From contig CAWHBM010000001.1 in the NCBI GenBank assembly GCA_963827725.1, positions 1,798,001 through 1,862,000 of the forward strand: 64,000 bases of DNA. Direction: 5' to 3'. The notes under the pieces were generated by a model, which was given only the letters and a program-made list of their open reading frames with translations, did no database searches and was not told the DNA's origin. This document shows positions 16,839 to 28,009 of this stretch, piece after piece (within the stretch, counting starts at the first letter, position 1; each line of letters begins with the position of its first letter). Origin of the DNA: VAXT01 sp963827725. Its GTDB lineage: Bacteria; Actinomycetota; Thermoleophilia; Gaiellales; Gaiellaceae. The position numbers and the translations under genes are program-made.

Positions 16839-16870
16839 GCGGAGACGCTAACGACGGCTGAAACGCTGCG

Positions 16871-18136
16871 TCAGCGGCGGGGTCGCTTTACGACCACACG
16901 CACCGTCGCCGTCGCGCTCTGATTGCCGAGACTGTCGAGCGCCCTCACGCGCAAGATGTGCCGCCCTCGCCGTAGCCGCTCGCGATAGCGAGCGCCGCAC
17001 GCGTGCAGGCGCGTCCGGTCGAATGAGCACCGGTAGCGGATCGCACTCCGCCGCGTTACGGCATCGGTGGCGGAGAAGCGAAACGTGGGCCTCTGGCTTC
17101 GCGTGACCCGAGGCCCGGCGACTTTCGGCCGCGTCGGACCGACACCGTCTACCCGCCAGGCCCGCGTCGAGGGCGTCGGATCCGCGAGATCCCAATCGTC
17201 GAGCGCGCGCACGGACAAGATGTTCGTCCCCTCGTTCGCGAAGAGGACACGGTGGGGGCTCGGGCAAGGCTCGTACGGGTGGTCGCCGAGCTTGCACTCG
17301 TAGATCAGCGTCTCGGGCGGGATTCCCGCGTCCGTGCCGGTAAACGTGAAGTCGAAGTTGCCCGGGCGCGAAATCGACCCCTCGGCCGGGCCGCTCGTGA
17401 TCTGCGTATCGGGCGGCGTCCGGTCCGTGGAGACGATGGCGAGATCGCCCGGCCAACCGCTGACCCCACGTGGGGGGACCTGAGTGTTCACGCACTGCGT
17501 CGGGCCACAGGCGCCGTGGTCGAAACCGATGCTCATGCGCCGTCCCGGGCCAACGCTGAAGTCGTGGGCGTCGTCCCCCGTATTGAGGGGGTGCGAAAGC
17601 TCGTAGTAGGACGCGTTGCTGTCCCTCGTGTAACTACCGCTCAACTCGTCCGTGCCCCCGTAGTCGGTATCGGTGCACTGGCAGAACCCATTCCCCACGA
17701 GATGGATGAAGTTGTCGGAGAAGGCGACGGTCGCTTGGCTCCGCTCGAAGGCCATGACGTCGTCCCCTTCCCCGTTGTAAACCGCTCCGTCGTGGTTGTT
17801 GTCGAAGTTGCCGAAGAATGAGGTCGTGCCTGCCGTGCTGGCGCTGCCGACCCTGAGCCCGACGTACAGATTCTGGGCGTCGTTCATGAAGTAGAGGCTT
17901 GCTGAGACAGTGCCTCCTCCCAGCTCCGCAGGCAGCCCTGCCGCGAAATCGTGCCTCCCGGCGGTCTCCCATTCGCCGGCGCTGAACGTTCCGTCCACAA
18001 CGGCTGTGCCGTACCCCCGCAGCACCAACCCCGAATGGCCGACTGCGGCGCCCGGCAACAGGGCAAGTCCCAGGGCGATGGCAGCAAGGAGCACGCTCTG
18101 GCGTGGGATCAGTGCAGAGCGCTTCACGGTTTCCAC
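16871..18136 (-). CDS. Secreted protein with CBM9/DOMON-like N-domain and Ig-like repeats
   Basis: 421 residues from a GTG. A signal peptide (VLLAAIALGLALLPGAAVGHS) is followed by a domain starting VVDGTFSAGEWETAG and including ASLYFMNDAQNLYVGLRV, the pattern of sugar-binding CBM9/DOMON-like modules (~40-230). Two Ig-like blocks follow: PPDTQITSGPAEGS... with a paired-Cys YECKLGDHPYEPCP, and a second with YRCSFDR...CGARY. The tail is basic (VVKRPRR). Probably extracytoplasmic and carbohydrate-related; substrate unknown. Confidence 0.7.
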   Translation of the reverse strand: METVKRSALIPRQSVLLAAIALGLALLPGAAVGHSGLVLRGYGTAVVDGTFSAGEWETAGRHDFAAGLPAELGGGTVSASLYFMNDAQNLYVGLRVGSASTAGTTSFFGNFDNNHDGAVYNGEGDDVMAFERSQATVAFSDNFIHLVGNGFCQCTDTDYGGTDELSGSYTRDSNASYYELSHPLNTGDDAHDFSVGPGRRMSIGFDHGACGPTQCVNTQVPPRGVSGWPGDLAIVSTDRTPPDTQITSGPAEGSISRPGNFDFTFTGTDAGIPPETLIYECKLGDHPYEPCPSPHRVLFANEGTNILSVRALDDWDLADPTPSTRAWRVDGVGPTRPKVAGPRVTRSQRPTFRFSATDAVTRRSAIRYRCSFDRTRLHACGARYRERLRRGRHILRVRALDSLGNQSATATVRVVVKRPRR

Positions 18137-18192
18137 GCTACGCTCTTGTGCGAAGAATTACAAGAACGTCGCGACGGCACGACGCGCGCCAC

Positions 18193-18660
18193 TTATCCCG
18201 TCCCGAGCGCCTCGACGAGCTGTTCCAGGAGCCAGGAGAGGTACGCATAGACGGCTAGGTCGCGGTCGCGCGGCTCCCGCAGGTCGAGCTCCTCGAAATC
18301 CACGTCCTCGGTCACGTCGAGGCGGGTGCCCAGCACGAGCCGTAGGTCGTTGAGCACGCGCAGCCATGCGTCCGCCTCCTCGGGCCCGAGCGTCTCCCTC
18401 CCGAGCGTGTCGCGCACGGCCGCCAGCGCTTCCGAGCGGCCGGCAACGAGCTGGTCCCGGACGAGCGAGCGGAACTTCTCTTCGCTCTCGCGATCCGCGT
18501 GGGCGGGCGGGAAGAGCCGGCGAACCGCCGGATCGTCGGGGTCCTCGAGCTGCGCCTCGAGCTCGGCGAGAAGCTCCCGGAGAAGGAGCACCTCGTCGTC
18601 CCGGAAGTTCAGTCTCACGACGCCGTCGGGGTCGCGCTCGATTTGCCGCGGTAGAAACAC
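18193..18660 (-). CDS. DUF2017 family protein
   Basis: 155 residues from a GTG that directly follows the clpS stop. Blocks such as LRELLAELEAQLEDPDDPAVRRLFPPAH, ADAWLRVLNDLRLVLGTRL and YAYLSWLLEQLVEAL match the actinobacterial DUF2017 family, normally encoded next to clpS. Function is unknown; linkage to Clp proteolysis is the only clue. Confidence 0.85.
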   Translation of the reverse strand: MFLPRQIERDPDGVVRLNFRDDEVLLLRELLAELEAQLEDPDDPAVRRLFPPAHADRESEEKFRSLVRDQLVAGRSEALAAVRDTLGRETLGPEEADAWLRVLNDLRLVLGTRLDVTEDVDFEELDLREPRDRDLAVYAYLSWLLEQLVEALGTG

Positions 18661-18960
18661 TTAGTCGCGCTGCATCGTCGCCCACAGGCCATGGGCGTGC
18701 AGACGGGCGACGTCGTGCTCCGACTTCTCTCGGTTTCCGCTCGAGACGACCGCCTTGCCCTCGTGGTGAACCTGGAGCATCAGCTTCGTCGCCTTCGCCA
18801 GGCTGAACCCGAAGAGCTTCTGGAAGACGAGCGTGACGTACGACATGAGGTTGATCGGGTCGTTCCAGACGATCACGACCCACGGCTGCTCGTGCTCGAG
18901 CCCCTCCTCGGACACCGGGTCCCGAACCTCAACTTCGGCAGGCGCCACGATCGTACTCAC
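18661..18960 (-). CDS. clpS: ATP-dependent Clp protease adaptor ClpS
   Basis: 99 residues. The N-degron binding core is clear: WVVIVWNDPINLMSYVTLVF (~27-46), then LMLQVHHEGKAVVSSG (~60). It delivers N-end-rule substrates to ClpC/ClpA. It lies between DUF2017 and clpB, all on one strand. Confidence 0.95.
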   Translation of the reverse strand: MSTIVAPAEVEVRDPVSEEGLEHEQPWVVIVWNDPINLMSYVTLVFQKLFGFSLAKATKLMLQVHHEGKAVVSSGNREKSEHDVARLHAHGLWATMQRD

Positions 18961-18987
18961 GCGCCGATTGTCGCGAAACCGAGCGCC

Positions 18988-21457
18988 TCAGGCTGCGGCG
19001 GGCTCGACTGTAGACGCCTTGTCGAAGACGAGCTCGCCGTCGGCGACATCCACTCGAACGGCGTCGCCCTCTTCGAACTCTCTTTCGAGCAGCCGTAGCG
19101 CGAGCGGGTTCTCGATCATCCGCTGGATGGCGCGCTTCAGCGGCCTGGCGCCGTAGGTCGGATCCCAGCCCGCCTCGGCGAGATGCTCCTTCGCGGCGTC
19201 AGTCAGCTCGAGGGACAGGCCCCGTTCGGCGAGCCGTGCCCGCAGGCGCTCGAGCTGCAGCTCGACGATTTCGCCGATCTGCTCACGCGTCAGCGGCGCG
19301 AACTCGACGATCTCGTCGATCCGGTTCAGGAACTCGGGCCTGAACGTGTCGCGCATCGCCTCTTCCGAGCGCACGTTCGAGGTCATGATCGAGGACGGTG
19401 TTGCGGAAGTCGACCGTACGGCCCTGTCCATCGGTCAGGCGCCCGTCGTCGAGTACTCCCAGCAGGATGTTGAACACCTCCGGGTGCGCCTTCTCGATCT
19501 CGTCGAGCAGGATCACCGAATACGGGCGGCGACGCACGGCCTCGGTCAGCTGGCCGCCCTCCTCGAAGCCGACGTAGCCGGGCGGGGCGCCGACGAGGCG
19601 TGAGACCGTGTGCTTCTCCTGGTACTCGGACATGTCGAGGCGGACCATGGCCCGCTCGTCGTCGAACATGAACTCGGCGAGCGCCCGGGCGAGCTCGGTC
19701 TTGCCGACACCGGTGGGGCCGAGAAAGACGAACGAGCCGATCGGCCGGTTCGGATCCTGCAGACCCGAGCGCGCGCGCCGGAGCGCATTGGCAACCGCCT
19801 CCACGGCCTGGTCCTGGCCGACGACGCGCTGGTGCAGCCGCTCCTCCATGTGGATCAGCTTCTCGGTCTCGCCCTCGAGGAGCCGCGAGACGGGGATCCC
19901 GGTCCAGCGGGCCACGACCTCGGCGATGTCGTCCTCGTCCACCTCTTCCTTGACCATCGGCTCGATCTCCGGCTCGTCGCGCTCCTCGACCTCGCGCTCG
20001 AGCTCGGGCAGCTCGCCGTACTGGATCTCGGCGACCCGCTGGAGGTCGCCGTGCCGCTCGGCGCGCTCGGCCTCCATGCGCAGCTCGTCGATCTTGCGCT
20101 TGATCTCGCTGACGCGGTCGAGCGCCTCCTTCTCGCGCGACCAGCGCGCGGCGAGCCCGTCGCGGCGCTCCTTGGCCTCGGCCAGCTCGCGCTCGACCGG
20201 CTCGCGGCGCTCCTTCGACTCCTTGCCCATCGCGGCGAGCTCGATCTCGAGCTGGCGCACGCGGCGCTCGGCCTCGTCCAGCTCGAGCGGCGCCGAGTCG
20301 ATCTCCATGCGCAGGCGCGAGGCTGACTCGTCGACGAGGTCGATCGCCTTGTCCGGAAGCTGCCGGTCTGAGATGTAGCGGTCGGAGAGCACGGCCGCGG
20401 CGACGAGCGCGGCGTCGCGGATGCGCACGCCGTGGTGGGCCTCGTAGCGCTCCTTGAGCCCGCGCAGGATCGCGATCGTGTCCGGAACGGACGGCTCGCC
20501 GACGAAGACCGGCTGGAAGCGCCGTTCGAGTGCAGCGTCCTTCTCGATGTGCTTGCGGTACTCGTCGAGAGTCGTCGCACCGATCGCACGCAGTTCCCCG
20601 CGCGAGAGCATCGGCTTGAGCAGGTTCGCAGCGTCGACCGCCCCCTCCGCGGCGCCGGCGCCGACAATCGTGTGCAGCTCGTCGATGAAGAGGACGATCT
20701 CGCCCTCGGCGTTCTTGATCTCGGCGAGCACTGCCTTGATCCGCTCCTCGAATTCGCCGCGGTACTTCGAGCCGGCGAGCAGGGCGCCGATGTCGAGAGC
20801 CCAGACCCGTTTGCCCTTCAGGCCCTCGGGCACATCGCCGGCGACGATTCGCTGCGCGAGACCCTCGACGATCGCAGTCTTCCCCACTCCGGGTTCGCCG
20901 ATCAGGACGGGGTTGTTCTTCGTGCGGCGTGAGAGCACCTGGATCACGCGCCGAATCTCCTCGTCGCGCCCGATCACCGGGTCGAGCTTGCCCTGCTCGG
21001 CGAGCTCGGTCAGGTCGCGCCCGAACTTCTCGAGCGCCTGGTAGGTGGCTTCCGGGTTCTGCGAGGTGACGCGCTGGCCGCCGCGCACTTCCTTCAGGCG
21101 CGCGAGGAGCTCGTCGCGCGGAACGGCGTCGAGCGCAAGCAAGAGGTGTTCCGTCGAGATGAACTCGTCCTCGAGCTTCCGCATCTCCTCCTCAGCGCGA
21201 TCGAGAACCTTGCTGAATGCGGTGGAGGCGGTCGGCTGCTGAGCCGATCCCTGGAGCGACGGCTTCGACTGGAGCCGCGCCTCGGTCTCCGCACGAAGGC
21301 CTTCGGCATCCGGGACCAGCTCTCGGGACAGATCCTGGCCGAGAAGCGCCAGCAGCAGATGCTCGGGATAGATCTCGGGGTTGCCGCGACGGCGCGCGTC
21401 TTCCTGCGCGGCCGCAATCGCCTCCTGGCTCTTGACGGTCAGCTTGTTGAAGTCCAC
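18988..21457 (-). CDS. clpB: Chaperone ClpB, one frameshift
   Basis: Disaggregase working with DnaK. The N-domain (LTVKSQEAIAAAQEDARRRG), NBD1 Walker A GEPGVGKTAIV and Walker B VLFIDELHTIVGAG, a middle coiled-coil rich in Glu/Arg (~410-520), and NBD2 GPTGVGKTELAR with VILLDEIEKAHPEV are present. After TVDFRNTVL the frame shifts near 19390. Dropping one base restores IMTSNVRSEEAMRDTFRPEF and a complete C-terminus ending at 18988. The ATG overlaps hspR's end by 19 bases. Confidence 0.93.
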
Positions 21458-21822
21458 CTGCGTGCCAATCCTGTGTTCGCGGGGTCGTAGGGAACGAGGT
21501 CGCGCCGGTACTGCCGGTGCACCTCGGCGATCTGATCGCGCATCTCACGCTCGAGCCGCTCGACCATCCGCTGCATGCGGCGCATCTGCTCCTCGAGGCG
21601 GATCACGTGCTCGACGCCTGCGAGGTTCAGCCCGAGCTCCGTCGTCAGCTGCTGGATCACTCGCAGCCGCTCGAGGTCTGCCTCGGAGTAGAGGCGCGTG
21701 TTGCCGGCGGTTCGCTGCGGGTTGACGAGCCCGCGTGCCTCGTACATCCGCAACGTCTGCGGATGCATGCCGACGAGCTCGGCGGCGACGCTGATCATGT
21801 ACCGAGGTTGGTTGTCGGTCAC
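21439..21822 (-). CDS. hspR: MerR-family heat-shock repressor HspR
   Basis: 127 residues from GTG 21822, overlapping the dnaJ stop. The MerR helix-turn-helix MHPQTLRMYEARGLVNPQRT (~20-40) and NTRLYSEADLERL are followed by a dimerisation coiled coil RLEEQMRRMQRMVERLEREM. HspR binds HAIR operators and represses the dnaK operon with DnaK as co-repressor in streptomycetes and mycobacteria. Its position between dnaJ and clpB is typical. The dnaJ frameshift makes an artificial dnaJ-hspR open frame. Confidence 0.92.
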   Translation of the reverse strand: MTDNQPRYMISVAAELVGMHPQTLRMYEARGLVNPQRTAGNTRLYSEADLERLRVIQQLTTELGLNLAGVEHVIRLEEQMRRMQRMVERLEREMRDQIAEVHRQYRRDLVPYDPANTGLARRWTSTS

Positions 21823-22884
21823 TTCGCCTTCTGCACCTTCTGAAGCTGCTCGAGGAGCTCGCGCTCCTTCTTGTTCGGCTTGGCTGGGACGGAAATCTTC
21901 AGTCGCGCGAGAACGTCGCCCTTGCCCGCGCCGTTCAGCTTCGGCGCGCCGCGGCCTCGGATTCGCAGCAGCTTGCCGCTCTCGGAGCCCGCGGGCACCT
22001 TCAGGGAAACCGGGCCTTCCGGCGTCGGGACGTCGACACTCGCACCAAGAGCAGCGTCTGCATAGGTGACCGGGACCTCGACTTCGAGGTCGCTTCCGCG
22101 GCGCCTGTAGAGCGGTGAGTCGGACACGCGCGTGACCACGATCAGGTCGCCCGGCGGCCCACCGCCGTAGCCCGGCTCGCCCTTGCCCTTCAGGCGGATC
22201 TGCGTCCCGTCCTTGACCCCGGCGGGAATCTTGACCTTGTAGCGCTTCGTCCGCCGCTCGCGGCCGCTGCCCTGACAGCTTCGGGCACGGCTTCTCGATG
22301 ACCGTCCCGCTGCCGTGACAGCGCGGGCATGCATGCGAGAGACCGAACATGCCCTGGCTCTCGACGGTGACACCGCGCCCCTTGCACTCGGGGCAAACGA
22401 TCGGAGCAGTCCCGGGCTGGGCACCAGAGCCGCCGCATTCGCGGCAAGCGGCCTCGGCCTCGACCGGAATCTGGGTCTCGACCCCACGCAGCGAGTCGTC
22501 GAACGAGATGCTGACCTCGACCCGGAAGTCGGCACCCCGGCCCGCGCGCTCGCGCGTCTGGCCCCGGTTGAAGATGTCGCCGAAGCCCCCGAAGAGGTCG
22601 GAAATGTTGCCGAAGTCGAAGTTGGCGTTTCCGCCGCCACCGGGGAACCCCCCACGGCCCTCAGCCGAGCCGAACGCGTCGTACTGCTTGCGCTTGTCGG
22701 GCTCCGAGAGCACGTCGTACGCTCCCTGGACCTCCTTGAAGCGCTCCTCGGCCTCCTGGTCGCCCGGATTGGTGTCGGGGTGGTACTGGCGGGCGAGCTT
22801 GCGGTAGGCCTTCTTCAACTCGTCCTGCGAGGCGGTCTTCGGGACCCCGAGGACGTCGTAGAAGTTCTTAGCTCTGGTCGCCAT
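21819..22884 (-). CDS. dnaJ: Chaperone DnaJ, one frameshift
   Basis: J-domain NFYDVLGVPKTASQDELKKA with YHPDTNPGD (HPD), a Gly/Phe-rich linker (GGFGDIFNRG) and the zinc-finger CXXCXGXG repeats (CRECGGSG, CPECKGRG, CPRCHGSG). The fourth repeat is broken: CPK is followed by an extra base at 22278. Removing it gives CQGSGRERRTKRYKVKIPAG and an intact C-terminal domain to 21819. The start ATG at 22884 overlaps the grpE end; an in-frame ATG at 22896 is possible. Confidence 0.92.
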
Positions 22885-23385
22885 CCGGACCTTCATTTGG
22901 TCCGGCGACCACCACCCTCGCGGGCCGCAAGACGCGGTCGCCGAGGCGGTAGCCCTTCTGGAGAACCTCGATCACGTCGCCCTCGTCCGCAGCGGACGGC
23001 TGGGTGAGAAGAGCCTCGTGCACGTGTGGGTCGAACTTCCCAGCGGTCTCGACCGTGGAGAGCCCCTCCCGCTCGAGGATCTGCTCGAGCTGGCGGTGGA
23101 CGAGCTCGACGCCCTCCTCGAGCTTCGCCTCCTCATGAGCATGAGCTGCCTCGAGAGCGCGTTCCAGGTCGTCGAGCACAGGCAGCAGCTCCTTGACGAT
23201 CCGCTCGCCGGCCCGCGCGACCAGGCTCTCCTGATCGCGCGCGGCCCGCTTGCGGTAGTTGTCGAATTCGGCCTTGACCCGCTGGAGCGTGTCGATGAGC
23301 TCCTCGTTCTCGGCGCGGAGCGCCTCGAGCTCCACGGCCTCAGGCCGCTCTTCGGCTTGCTCGGTGTTCTCGACCTCCTCGGGCA

Positions 23386-23386
<1 letters not shown>
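22868..23386 (-). CDS. grpE: Nucleotide exchange factor GrpE
   Basis: 172 residues. An acidic N-terminus with a long coiled coil (ELEALRAENEELIDTLQRVK) is followed by FDNYRKRAARDQE and the beta domain GVELVHRQLEQILEREGL, FDPHVHEALL and VLQKGYRLGDRVLRPARVVV. It releases ADP from DnaK. The ATG shares a base with the dnaK stop. Confidence 0.95.
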
Positions 23387-25302
<1,916 letters not shown>

Positions 25303-25366
25303 GCGGATTTGCTCCTTGAGTCAGTGATTGAAAGAAATCTAAGTCCAAGTATAGCAAGGGGGGAAC
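25303..25366. promoter_or_regulatory. dnaK / aminopeptidase divergent promoter, HAIR half-site
   Basis: On the dnaK strand TAGATT and TATACT are possible -10 boxes. The sequence ACTCAAG next to the AAGGAG ribosome site equals the right half of the HspR operator (HAIR, CTTGAGT-N7-ACTCAAG), but the left half is not recognisable. For the aminopeptidase, an AGGGGGGAAC run precedes the GTG at 25367. Confidence 0.4.
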
Positions 25367-26455
25367 GTGGCCGATCCTCGAGTTGAGCAATACGGGAAGC
25401 TGCTGGTCAACCGGTGCATCGACGTGCAGCCGGGCTGGGAGGTCGTCGTGATCGCAAGCGCGCTCGCCCGGCCCCTCGTGGAGGAGGTCGTTCGCGCCAT
25501 CGGCGCGCGCGAGGCGTACCCGATCATCCAGCTCAGCTTCGGCGGCATGGATCACTGGCCCTTCGACAAGGTCTGGGCCGAGACCGCGGATCCGGAGCTG
25601 CTGGAGAAGCGCTCTCCCCTGCGCGTGGCGATCGAGGACGAGTGCGATGCCTGGATCCGGATCGGTGCGCCCGAGAACACGAGGGACGGCGCCGACCTGG
25701 ACGCCGAGCACCAGAACGCGCTTGCCAAGGCGGGACACGCGCTCACCGCACGGCGGCTTGCCCTCGAGATCCCCTGGGTGACGTGCCGCTACCCCACTCC
25801 GGCGATGGCCCAGGACGCCGGCATGGGCCTGAAGGCGTTCGAGGATTTCCTCTTCGGCGCCGTCCTGCTGGACTGGGACGCGGAAGGACAGAAGATGGAG
25901 CGGATCAAGGAGCGCTTCGATCGCGCGGAGGAGGTCCGGATCGTCGGTCACGAGACCGACCTCCGGTTCAGCATCGCCGGCCGGGAGGGCCTGGTCGACG
26001 ACGGGCACCTGAACATGCCGGGCGGCGAGGTCTTCTTCTCACCCATCGAGGATTCGACCGAGGGCGTCGTCACCTTCTCCGAGTTCCCTGCCGTGCACGA
26101 GCCGGCCGTCGTCGACGGAGTCCGCATGCGCTACGAGAACGGCCGCGTCGTCGAGGCATCGGCGACCACGAACGAGGAGGCCCTCATGACGGCGCTCGAC
26201 CGCGACGAAGGCGCGCGGGTGCTGGGGGAGTTCGGGATCGGGTGCAACCCCGGAATCCAGCGGCACATGAAGAACACGCTCTTCGACGAGAAGATGTACG
26301 GGACGATCCACCTGGCGGTCGGCGCGAACATCCCGGTCGCAGGCGGCACGAACGAGAGCGCGACGCACTGGGACATGGTCAAGGACCTCCGGAACGGCGG
26401 CCGGATCGAGCTCGACGGTGAGGTCGTCCAGGAGAACGGCGAGTGGACGTTCTAG
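25367..26455 (+). CDS. M29 family aminopeptidase
   Basis: 362 residues from GTG 25367 with a strong AGGGGGG ribosome site. Metal-ligand regions of thermophilic aminopeptidases (AmpS/T type) are visible: TFSEFPA, EFGIGCNPGI, TIHLAVGANIPVAGG and ATHWDMV. The two-metal enzyme removes N-terminal residues from peptides in the cytoplasm. Divergent from dnaK. Confidence 0.9.
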   Translation: MADPRVEQYGKLLVNRCIDVQPGWEVVVIASALARPLVEEVVRAIGAREAYPIIQLSFGGMDHWPFDKVWAETADPELLEKRSPLRVAIEDECDAWIRIGAPENTRDGADLDAEHQNALAKAGHALTARRLALEIPWVTCRYPTPAMAQDAGMGLKAFEDFLFGAVLLDWDAEGQKMERIKERFDRAEEVRIVGHETDLRFSIAGREGLVDDGHLNMPGGEVFFSPIEDSTEGVVTFSEFPAVHEPAVVDGVRMRYENGRVVEASATTNEEALMTALDRDEGARVLGEFGIGCNPGIQRHMKNTLFDEKMYGTIHLAVGANIPVAGGTNESATHWDMVKDLRNGGRIELDGEVVQENGEWTF

Positions 26456-26568
26456 CGACGGTGTTCGCGATCGCCGAGCACGAGGCAGAGCTCGAGTCTC
26501 AGCCCGCCGCCACTAGGCAGAGCACTGTGGTGCCCCCTTTGCGGGACGACGCTCTTCGCCGTGAACCG

Positions 26569-27258
26569 CTAGGACGCCAATGCCGATGCGTGCGTCCGCA
26601 CAGGCTCCACGTCCAGCAAACCGTGGACCTGTGCCCAGCGGCTTGCCTCAGTGCGATTGGCGACGTCAAGCTTGCGGTAGATGTTCGAAAGGTGGAACTT
26701 CACCGTCTGCTCCGTCACCCAGAGCATTCGGGCGAGCTCCGCGTTGGAGTCCCCCTCCGCGACGAGCCGTAGGATCTCGAGCTCGCGCCTCGTCAAGTCG
26801 GGACCCTCGTCGGTCGAGACAACGTTCGGCGCCGGCACAGGAGTAACTGCACGACGTCCCGCGAGGTAGACAGAGTGCGAGAATGCCTGACGGACCGCCG
26901 AGGCAAGATCATCAGGATGCGCTGTCTTGACGACGTAGGCCACCGCGCCCGCCGCAAGCGCTGAGTCGATGGCCTGCGCATCCGCGTTCACCGAAAGAAC
27001 GATCGGTCGCAGGGCCGGCGCTATCTCACGAGCACGTTCGATCAATGCGAGCCCGCTGAGATCGCCAGCCGCACTCTCGACTTCCGTGACCAGCAGGTCG
27101 GGGTTGTGCTCCTCGACCAGTGAGATCGCCTCGGAGCTCGATGTGGTCGTGCCGACAACATTGACGTCGACTCGCCGCAAGACCTGTTCCACGGCTTCTA
27201 GCCACATGGGATGGGAGTCGCAGATGACTCCCGACTGCCGGTTTTGGGTGACATCCAT
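26569..27258 (-). CDS. NarL/LuxR-type response regulator with altered phospho-acceptor
   Basis: 229 residues: receiver domain 1-125 and LuxR HTH (LTRRELEILRLVAEGDSNAE, then TEQTVKFHLSNIYRKLDV) at ~150-215. Acidic D14 and the conserved Lys (YVVKTAHPDD) are present, but the expected phospho-accepting Asp reads Glu in DLLVTEVESAAG. It may therefore be constitutively active-like or act without a kinase; none is encoded nearby. A hairpin lies two bases before the ATG. It may regulate the adjacent polysaccharide locus; that is inference. Confidence 0.88.
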   Translation of the reverse strand: MDVTQNRQSGVICDSHPMWLEAVEQVLRRVDVNVVGTTTSSSEAISLVEEHNPDLLVTEVESAAGDLSGLALIERAREIAPALRPIVLSVNADAQAIDSALAAGAVAYVVKTAHPDDLASAVRQAFSHSVYLAGRRAVTPVPAPNVVSTDEGPDLTRRELEILRLVAEGDSNAELARMLWVTEQTVKFHLSNIYRKLDVANRTEASRWAQVHGLLDVEPVRTHASALAS

Positions 27259-27260
27259 CT

Positions 27261-27278
27261 CGAAAGGGCCGCCTTTCG
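27261..27278 (-). promoter_or_regulatory. Hairpin hiding the ribosome site of the response regulator
   Basis: CGAAAGG-N4-CCTTTCG is a perfect 7-bp inverted repeat ending two bases before the start codon of the response regulator. In the mRNA the GAAAGG arm is the only Shine-Dalgarno-like sequence and would be paired. This could limit translation or serve as a protein or temperature switch. Confidence 0.45.
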
Positions 27279-27600
27279 GGTTGTGAAAAACAGAAGTTCA
27301 GATGTGATAACCCACTTTGCATACTTTTGGAAGGGTTTTAACCTAGCGATTCGTACAGTCTCTACGGGAAACAGTGGAAAACCTGAGATGTCTGCGCTTT
27401 CGCCACTCACCGACTGGGGCTCAAAGGTTCGGCATTGTGGAAGAACCTGTGGACAGACCCCCACGGAAGCTGGGGACGACACGTCGTGCGGCAGGCACCA
27501 CCCGCGCTTCTCGGGAAAACCCGTCCGCCGACTCGACTTTCGGTCTGTGGGAGCGCGCTCGTTGAGGTACTAGGGTTTGGCTGCGCGGCGCGGGCCGGCC

Positions 27601-27690
27601 GCTGCCCGCACCGTAGGGCGACGCGCAGCGTCTCGCCCTTTCGGGTGAGCGGGCAGCCCTGGAGCTGCATACAGGGAAGCCCGCTTACCC
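27601..27690 (+). ncRNA. Candidate structured leader RNA with two exclusive folds
   Basis: Fold 1: GCTGCCCGC (27601-27609) pairs perfectly with GCGGGCAGC (27649-27657), enclosing a GGGCGA/TCGCCC hairpin (27616-27638). Fold 2: GGGTGAGCGGGC (27643-27654) pairs with GCCCGCTTACCC (27679-27690, one G-U pair), with a second 5-bp stem CCCTG/CAGGG inside. The folds share 27649-27657 and cannot coexist, the layout of an attenuator or riboswitch. It lies 320 bases before the GT2 gene. No known RNA family was recognised and the strand is uncertain. Confidence 0.35.
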
Positions 27691-28009
27691 CTAGCGCGGC
27701 GCGAGGAGCGGGACTAGTAGGGACTGTCGCTCGAGCGCGATCTGCTCGTTCTCAGCCTGCCGAGGCATGTATTGCGAGTGCGTCCCACGGCGCATTCCGC
27801 GCGAGTAGCCGGCCGCATCCCTCTTGATCGAGGGCACCTCGCGGCCTGCTTCCCGAGCTGCGCCACCCCTCTTTCGGCCAGCCCCCGAACCACGGAGGAG
27901 TCTTCGTTTTCTAGCCTTGGTGGCGGACTTAACGGCTCCTAGGCTCCTTGGCAGCCGCGCTATCGAGGCGGCCCGAGACCGGAGAGCAGTAGGGGGAGCT
28001 GGGAGAGGG

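Larger units (their letters stand above)
27259..28009. other. Non-coding region before the exopolysaccharide locus
   Basis: About 750 bases without a convincing gene. 27280-27360 is much richer in A+T than its surroundings and probably holds the response-regulator promoter. Several DnaA-box-like words (TTGTGGAAG, CTGTGGACA) occur at 27430-27455 but no cluster supports an origin. 27601-27690 can fold strongly. The short open frames here lack ribosome sites and protein-like composition. Confidence 0.5.

Noticed and set aside
21439..22896. Apparent DnaJ-HspR fusion
   Set aside because: The extra base at 22278 shifts dnaJ into the hspR frame; the middle 150 residues are Arg-rich nonsense.
27420..27460. 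Possible replication origin (DnaA-box-like words TTGTGGAAG, CTGTGGACA)
   Set aside because: Only two or three imperfect boxes, no dnaA/dnaN nearby and no AT-rich unwinding element next to them.
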